From assembly GCA_030018875.1 (NCBI GenBank), contig JASEHK010000006.1:1-14504 (forward strand): a DNA stretch of 14,504 bases, in the 5' to 3' direction. The stretch comes from Endomicrobiia bacterium. GTDB taxonomy: Bacteria; Elusimicrobiota; Endomicrobiia; PHAN01. A model generated the notes under the pieces. The model ran no database searches, was not told where the DNA came from, and worked only from the letters and a program-made list of their open reading frames with translations. Below are positions 13,126 to 14,504 of the stretch, piece after piece (position 1 is the stretch's first letter; each line of letters starts with the position of its first letter). The translations under genes and the position numbers were made by a program.

Positions 13126-14490
13126 ATGACGGAAGAAACGAAGATACTTTTGAGCGAAAAGCAAATTCCCGAGAAGTGGTATAACATCCAGGCCGACCTG
13201 CCGGTTCCTCTGCCTCCGGTGCTTCACCCGGGCACACGCAAACCCATAGGCCCCGCCGACCTCGAAGCGCTTTTTCCGATGGAACTTATCAAACAGGAAG
13301 TCTCGACGGAAAAATGGATAGACATACCCGACGAGGTAAGGGAGATATACCGCCTCTGGAGGCCGTCTCCTCTTATCCGCGCCCGCCGTCTTGAAAAAGC
13401 GCTCGGCACTCCCGCCAAAATTTATTACAAATACGAAGGCGCCAGCCCCGCCGGCAGTCACAAACTCAACACGGCGCTCGCCCAGGCGTATTACAACAAG
13501 AAAGAAGGAGTTAAGCGTCTCTCGACGGAAACCGGCGCGGGACAGTGGGGCAGCGCCCTGAGCATAGCGTCGAGCTTTTTCGGTCTCAAGTGCACCGTGT
13601 ATATGGTGAAGGTGAGTTATGACCAGAAGCCATACCGCAAAATAATGATTCAGTCTTTCGGCGCCGAGGTCTTCGCGAGTCCGTCGGACAAAACCGCCGC
13701 CGGTCGAAAGATACTCGCCGAGATGCCCGACACTTCGGGGTCTCTGGGCATAGCCATCTCCGAGGCTGTCGAAGACGCCGCAAAGCACGACGACGTCAAA
13801 TACGCGCTGGGCAGTGTGCTGAACCACGTGCTTCTTCATCAGACCGTCATAGGCCTCGAAGCGCAGAAGCAGATGGAAATTGCGGGCGACTATCCCGACG
13901 TCGTCATAGGTTGCGTCGGAGGCGGTTCGAACTTCGCCGGGCTGGCGTTTCCTTTCGTCGCCGATAAAATATCGGGCAAGGCAAAAAACCTTCGCCTTGT
14001 GGCCGTGGAGCCGTCGGCCTGCCCGACTCTGACGAAGGGAGCGTATGCGTACGATTTCGGCGACACCGTCGGTCTAACGCCTCTGATAAAAATGTTCACG
14101 CTCGGTCATACTTTCGTGCCGCCCGGGATTCACGCCGGGGGCTTAAGGTATCACGGAATGGCGCCTCTCGTGAGCCACCTGCACAAATTGAAACTCATCG
14201 AGGCCGTCTCGTATTTGCAGAACCCGGTCTTTGAAGCCGCGCTCCTTTTTGCGAAGTCCGAAGGAATAATTCCGGCGCCCGAGGCCGCCCACGCCGTCAA
14301 GTGCGCCGTGGACGAGGCCATTGCCGCCAAGGAAGCCGGCGACAAAAACAAGACCATACTTTTCAACTTGTCTGGCCACGGCCACTTCGACATGGCAGCC
14401 TACGACGCATATCTCTCCGGAAAACTCAAAGACGTCGCGTTTTCCGACGACGAAATGCGCTCGGCGCTCAAGTCGCTTCCCCAAATCTAA
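13126..14490 (+). CDS. trpB: Tryptophan synthase beta chain, TrpB2 type
   Basis: This PLP enzyme condenses indole with L-serine to make tryptophan. At 454 aa, with a long N-terminal extension, it belongs to the TrpB2 branch, not the roughly 400-aa canonical TrpB. The PLP lysine is K113 in GSHKLNTA. ETGAGQWG (135-142) holds the catalytic glutamate, where canonical TrpB has ETGAGQHG. CVGGGSNF (263-270) binds the cofactor phosphate, and EGIIPAPEAAHA (379-390) and NLSGHGHFD (414-422) complete the active site. AGAGG (13116-13120), five bases before ATG 13126, fixes the start. No trpA or other trp gene is in the window. TrpB2 enzymes often act without a tight TrpA complex and may salvage indole. 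Some lineages use TrpB2 as their only beta chain, so the role here is open. Confidence 0.93.
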   Translation: MTEETKILLSEKQIPEKWYNIQADLPVPLPPVLHPGTRKPIGPADLEALFPMELIKQEVSTEKWIDIPDEVREIYRLWRPSPLIRARRLEKALGTPAKIYYKYEGASPAGSHKLNTALAQAYYNKKEGVKRLSTETGAGQWGSALSIASSFFGLKCTVYMVKVSYDQKPYRKIMIQSFGAEVFASPSDKTAAGRKILAEMPDTSGSLGIAISEAVEDAAKHDDVKYALGSVLNHVLLHQTVIGLEAQKQMEIAGDYPDVVIGCVGGGSNFAGLAFPFVADKISGKAKNLRLVAVEPSACPTLTKGAYAYDFGDTVGLTPLIKMFTLGHTFVPPGIHAGGLRYHGMAPLVSHLHKLKLIEAVSYLQNPVFEAALLFAKSEGIIPAPEAAHAVKCAVDEAIAAKEAGDKNKTILFNLSGHGHFDMAAYDAYLSGKLKDVAFSDDEMRSALKSLPQI

Positions 14491-14494
14491 AACG

Positions 14495-14504
14495 ATGTTT
14501 GAAA
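14495..14504 (+). CDS. Possible start of the next gene (truncated by window)
   Basis: An ATG four bases after the trpB stop opens ATG TTT GAA and runs off the end. Close spacing on the same strand would suit a co-transcribed gene, but three codons cannot establish one. Confidence 0.2.

Noticed and set aside
13000..13839. 279-codon open frame on - strand
   Set aside because: It is antisense to trpB and the end of the HNH gene; the translation is Arg/Phe/His-rich, typical of a complementary-strand shadow.

Overview
The window is a compact, single-strand (+) stretch of chromosome from a diderm (Gram-negative-type) bacterium. It carries a lipoprotein-exporting LolC/E-LolD ABC transporter and a TamB-type envelope protein. 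It also carries a complete McsA-McsB-ClpC protein-arginine-phosphorylation module, which is best known from Firmicutes. The DNA is moderately GC-rich by eye, with frequent ATA isoleucine codons. This mix suggests a deep-branching diderm phylum (for example Elusimicrobiota- or Omnitrophota-like). That placement is inference from gene content and memory, not from a tree. There are no rRNA, tRNA, IS, prophage or CRISPR-array sequences. Every confident gene is on the + strand.

Layout. (1) 2-340: C-terminal end of lysyl-tRNA synthetase (lysS). (2) 341-490: a 150-bp non-coding gap with a 10-bp perfect inverted repeat. (3) 491-2383: a LolC/E-type permease and its LolD ATPase. (4) 2412-3281: a class IV branched-chain aminotransferase (ilvE). 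(5) 3310-4910: mcsA and mcsB, overlapping by 4 bp. (6) 4911-5020: a 110-bp spacer holding seven copies of an 8-bp repeat, a perfect TTGACA, and a 16-bp perfect GC palindrome resembling a single CRISPR repeat stem. (7) 5021-12434: clpC, an unrecognised 68-codon gene and a 1570-codon tamB-like gene, joined by two 4-bp start/stop overlaps. (8) 12471-13070: a stand-alone HNH endonuclease-fold gene behind a TATAAT-like box only 8 bp from its ATG. (9) 13126-14490: a TrpB2-type tryptophan synthase beta chain with no trpA in view. A last ATG at 14495 may open the next gene.

How the genes may work together. McsB is the arginine kinase and McsA its zinc-finger activator. ClpC is the AAA+ unfoldase that recognises phosphoarginine-tagged proteins and feeds them to ClpP. 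The residues expected for this pathway are visible in all three proteins: NEEDH and Cys167 plus the RDxxRA motif in McsB, a GxEHILL motif in each half of the ClpC N-domain, and a ClpP-docking LGF tripeptide. The usual repressor gene ctsR is not here. LolC/D and TamB both serve outer-membrane biogenesis, so the locus combines envelope building with protein quality control. The tight coupling of clpC to the 68-aa gene and tamB is its most unusual feature.
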